From Streptomyces sp. ITFR-21 (GTDB taxonomy: Bacteria; Actinomycetota; Actinomycetes; Streptomycetales; Streptomycetaceae): a stretch of DNA of 64,000 nt. A program made the translations under genes and the position numbers. The DNA lies in assembly GCF_031844685.1 (NCBI RefSeq), contig NZ_CP134605.1:2810001-2874000 (forward strand), written 5' to 3'. A model generated the notes under the pieces. It searched no databases and was not told the DNA's origin. It was given only the letters and a program-made list of their open reading frames with translations. Position 1 is the stretch's first letter. Each line of letters starts with the position of its first letter. Positions 62,122 through 64,000 of this stretch are shown one piece after another.

Positions 62122-64000
62122 ATGCCCGACCTGCTTGAGGTGCACCACCTCACCACCCGCGTCAGGACCGGCCGCGGCGTCGTACGGGCGGTGGACGACG
62201 TGTCGTTCACACTGGCGGCCGGCGAGACGCTGGGCCTGGTCGGCGAGTCCGGCAGCGGCAAGTCGATGACCGGGCTGTCGCTCATGGGACTGCTGCCGCC
62301 CGGCGGCACGCTGCTGGCGGGCTCGTCGGTGCGGCTGGACGGGCGCGAGCTGGTCGGGCTGCCGGAGCGGGAGCTGCGGCAGGTGCGCGGCAACGACATC
62401 GCCATGGTCTTCCAGGACCCGATGACCTCCCTGGACCCCACCAAGACCATCGGCCACCAGGTCGCGGAGCCCGCCCTGCTGCACCAGGGCCGCACCCGCG
62501 CCCAGGCGGCCGAGCGGGCCGCCGAGGTGCTCGGCCTGGTCGGCCTGCCGCACCCCCGCGAGCGGCTGAAGGACTACCCGCACCAGCTGTCCGGGGGCCT
62601 GCGGCAGCGGGTGCTGATCGCCATGGCGCTCGTCAACGAGCCCCGGGTGCTGATCGCCGACGAACCCACCACCGCCCTGGACGTCACCATCCAGGCGCAG
62701 ATCCTCGCCCTGCTCGCCGACCTGCGCGCCCGGCTGGGCATGGCGATGATCCTCATCACGCACGACATGGGCGTCACGGCGGGCCACGCCGACCGCGTCA
62801 ACGTCATGTACGCCGGCCGGATCGCCGAGAGCACCGGCACCGACCGGCTCTTCGGCGGCATGCGGCACCCGTACACCCAGAGCCTGCTGGCGTCCGTGCC
62901 CCAGCTGGCCCAGGACCCGGCGCGGCAGCTGCCCACCATCCCGGGGCTGCCGCCGGACCTCGTCGCCCCGCCGGCCGGCTGCCGGTTCGCCGCCCGCTGC
63001 TCGTACGCAACCGAGCGGTGCCGGACCGAGGAGCCGGAGCTGACCGGTCCGCCCGAACACCGGTACGCCTGCTGGCACCCGACCGACGGGCCGCTGCCTC
63101 GCGGCGCCACCGCCGCCGTACCGCGCCCGGCCGCCGAGCCGGAGCCGGTGCCGAGCGGGCCGCTGCTGGAAGCGCGCGGCCTGGTGCGGGAGTTCCCGGT
63201 CCGCGGCGGCCGACTGCCCGGCCGCGGCAGAGCGGTCGTGCACGCCGTCTCCGACGTGTCCTTCACCCTCGGCCACGGCGAGACCTTCGGCCTGGTCGGC
63301 GAGTCCGGCTGCGGCAAGACCACCCTCGGCCGGCTGCTGGTCGGCCTGGACCGGCCGGACTCCGGCACGGTCGCGCTGGACGGCACCGACCTCGGCGTCC
63401 TGCGCGGCCGGGAGCTGCGCCGACGCCGCCGCGACCTCCAGATGGTCTTCCAGGACCCGTTCTCCTCGCTGGACCCCCGGATGCGGGTCGGCGGCATCCT
63501 GCGCGAACCGCTGCGGATCCAGGGCATCGGCACCCCCCGCGAGCAGAAGGCCCGCGTCGCCGAGCTGCTCACCGAGGTCGGCCTGCCCGAACGCGGCGCG
63601 GAGCTGTTCCCGCACGAGTTCTCCGGCGGCCAGCGGCAGCGCGTGGGCCTGGCCCGCGCCCTGGCCCTCACCCCGAAACTGATCGTCGCCGACGAGCCGG
63701 TCTCCGCGCTGGACGTGTCGGTACGGGCCCAGGTGCTCAACCTCATGAAGCGGCTGCAGGCGTCGCACCGGCTGTCGTACGTCGTCATCTCGCACGACCT
63801 CGCCGTGGTCCGCTACATCGCCGACCGGATCGGGGTGATGTACCTGGGCCGGCTGGTCGAGGTCGGCAGCGCCGACGACATCCACCTGCGGGCCGCGCAC
63901 CCGTACACCAGCGGCCTGTTGAGGGCGGTGCCGGTCCCGGACCCGGCGGCGGAGCGGGCCAAGGCCGGCACCGGGGTCAGCGGCGAGCTGCCCAGCCCGG
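62122..64000 (+). CDS. Fused double ATPase of the ABC importer (DppD-DppF type), partial
   Basis: At least 626 residues; the 3' end is beyond the window. Two complete nucleotide-binding domains are joined. The first has GESGSGKS (Walker A), [15 protein letters not shown] (signature) and [13 protein letters not shown]; the second has [23 protein letters not shown] and [13 protein letters not shown]. Each is followed by the oligopeptide-type C-terminal region (the Cys-containing segment [14 protein letters not shown] for the first). In most bacteria these are separate genes. ATG at 62122 has GAGGAG upstream. Confidence 0.93.
   Translation, partial: MPDLLEVHHLTTRVRTGRGVVRAVDDVSFTLAAGETLGLVGESGSGKSMTGLSLMGLLPPGGTLLAGSSVRLDGRELVGLPERELRQVRGNDIAMVFQDPMTSLDPTKTIGHQVAEPALLHQGRTRAQAAERAAEVLGLVGLPHPRERLKDYPHQLSGGLRQRVLIAMALVNEPRVLIADEPTTALDVTIQAQILALLADLRARLGMAMILITHDMGVTAGHADRVNVMYAGRIAESTGTDRLFGGMRHPYTQSLLASVPQLAQDPARQLPTIPGLPPDLVAPPAGCRFAARCSYATERCRTEEPELTGPPEHRYACWHPTDGPLPRGATAAVPRPAAEPEPVPSGPLLEARGLVREFPVRGGRLPGRGRAVVHAVSDVSFTLGHGETFGLVGESGCGKTTLGRLLVGLDRPDSGTVALDGTDLGVLRGRELRRRRRDLQMVFQDPFSSLDPRMRVGGILREPLRIQGIGTPREQKARVAELLTEVGLPERGAELFPHEFSGGQRQRVGLARALALTPKLIVADEPVSALDVSVRAQVLNLMKRLQASHRLSYVVISHDLAVVRYIADRIGVMYLGRLVEVGSADDIHLRAAHPYTSGLLRAVPVPDPAAERAKAGTGVSGELPSP

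Overview
The window is high-GC actinobacterial DNA, most like Streptomyces or a close relative. The evidence is the strong third-position GC, GTG and TTG starts, Tat-exported hydrolases, an NsdA-like regulator, a c-di-AMP riboswitch in front of an M23 peptidase, and two elements of actinomycete integrative type sitting at tRNA genes. No taxon below that level can be fixed from the sequence alone.

Region 1 (1 to about 9,000) is the right part of an actinomycete integrative and conjugative element (AICE). In order it carries the end of a spread-type membrane protein, two small genes, an FtsK/TraB DNA translocase, a zinc-ribbon protein of the RRQRL type, a PP2C-like phosphatase, a primase-polymerase, a small gene, a DUF3631-type ATPase, a block of GGTAGCGG repeats, an excisionase and a tyrosine integrase. 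It ends at tRNA-Thr(CGT). The left end lies outside the window.

Region 2 (9,061 to 38,300) is ordinary chromosome. It holds a TAP-like peptidase lipoprotein, a degenerate membrane esterase, holB, an asparagine-synthetase-like protein divergent from an NsdA-like regulator, lhgO, trmB, a PrsW protease, a broken XRE regulator, a riboswitch-controlled M23 peptidase, a Tat-exported amidase, a large GH2 glycosidase, a holin-like protein, an ATP-grasp enzyme that seems to start at AUA, a RelA/SpoT-fold-like protein, a glutamine-synthetase-like enzyme and an acetyltransferase. Several intergenic gaps hold arrays with a 7-bp period.

Region 3 (38,402 to 51,020) is a second integrated element. It is bounded by direct repeats of the 3' end of tRNA-Lys(TTT), and the complete tRNA is at its right end. 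It carries its own integrase, an XRE regulator, an excisionase-like protein and a truncated relative of the DUF3631 ATPase of region 1. It also carries an IS1380 and two IS630 elements, and two cargo modules. One module is a radical SAM enzyme translationally coupled to a 70-residue peptide ending in a Cys-Ser-Cys segment, followed by a kinase-fold protein; this is a candidate unusual RiPP pathway. The other is a pair of lower-GC genes, each with an R-N-x-x-x-H motif as in HEPN ribonucleases; this is a candidate defence or toxin module.

Region 4 (51,055 to 64,000) is chromosome again. It holds a secreted trypsin-like protein whose catalytic Ser is Ala and which carries FG-GAP/VCBS repeats, a DEAD-box helicase with a repetitive Arg/Asp tail, a Pro-rich lipoprotein, a small zinc metallopeptidase, tRNA-Glu(TTC), and a peptide/nickel-type ABC importer (binding protein, two permeases, a fused double ATPase) that runs off the right edge.
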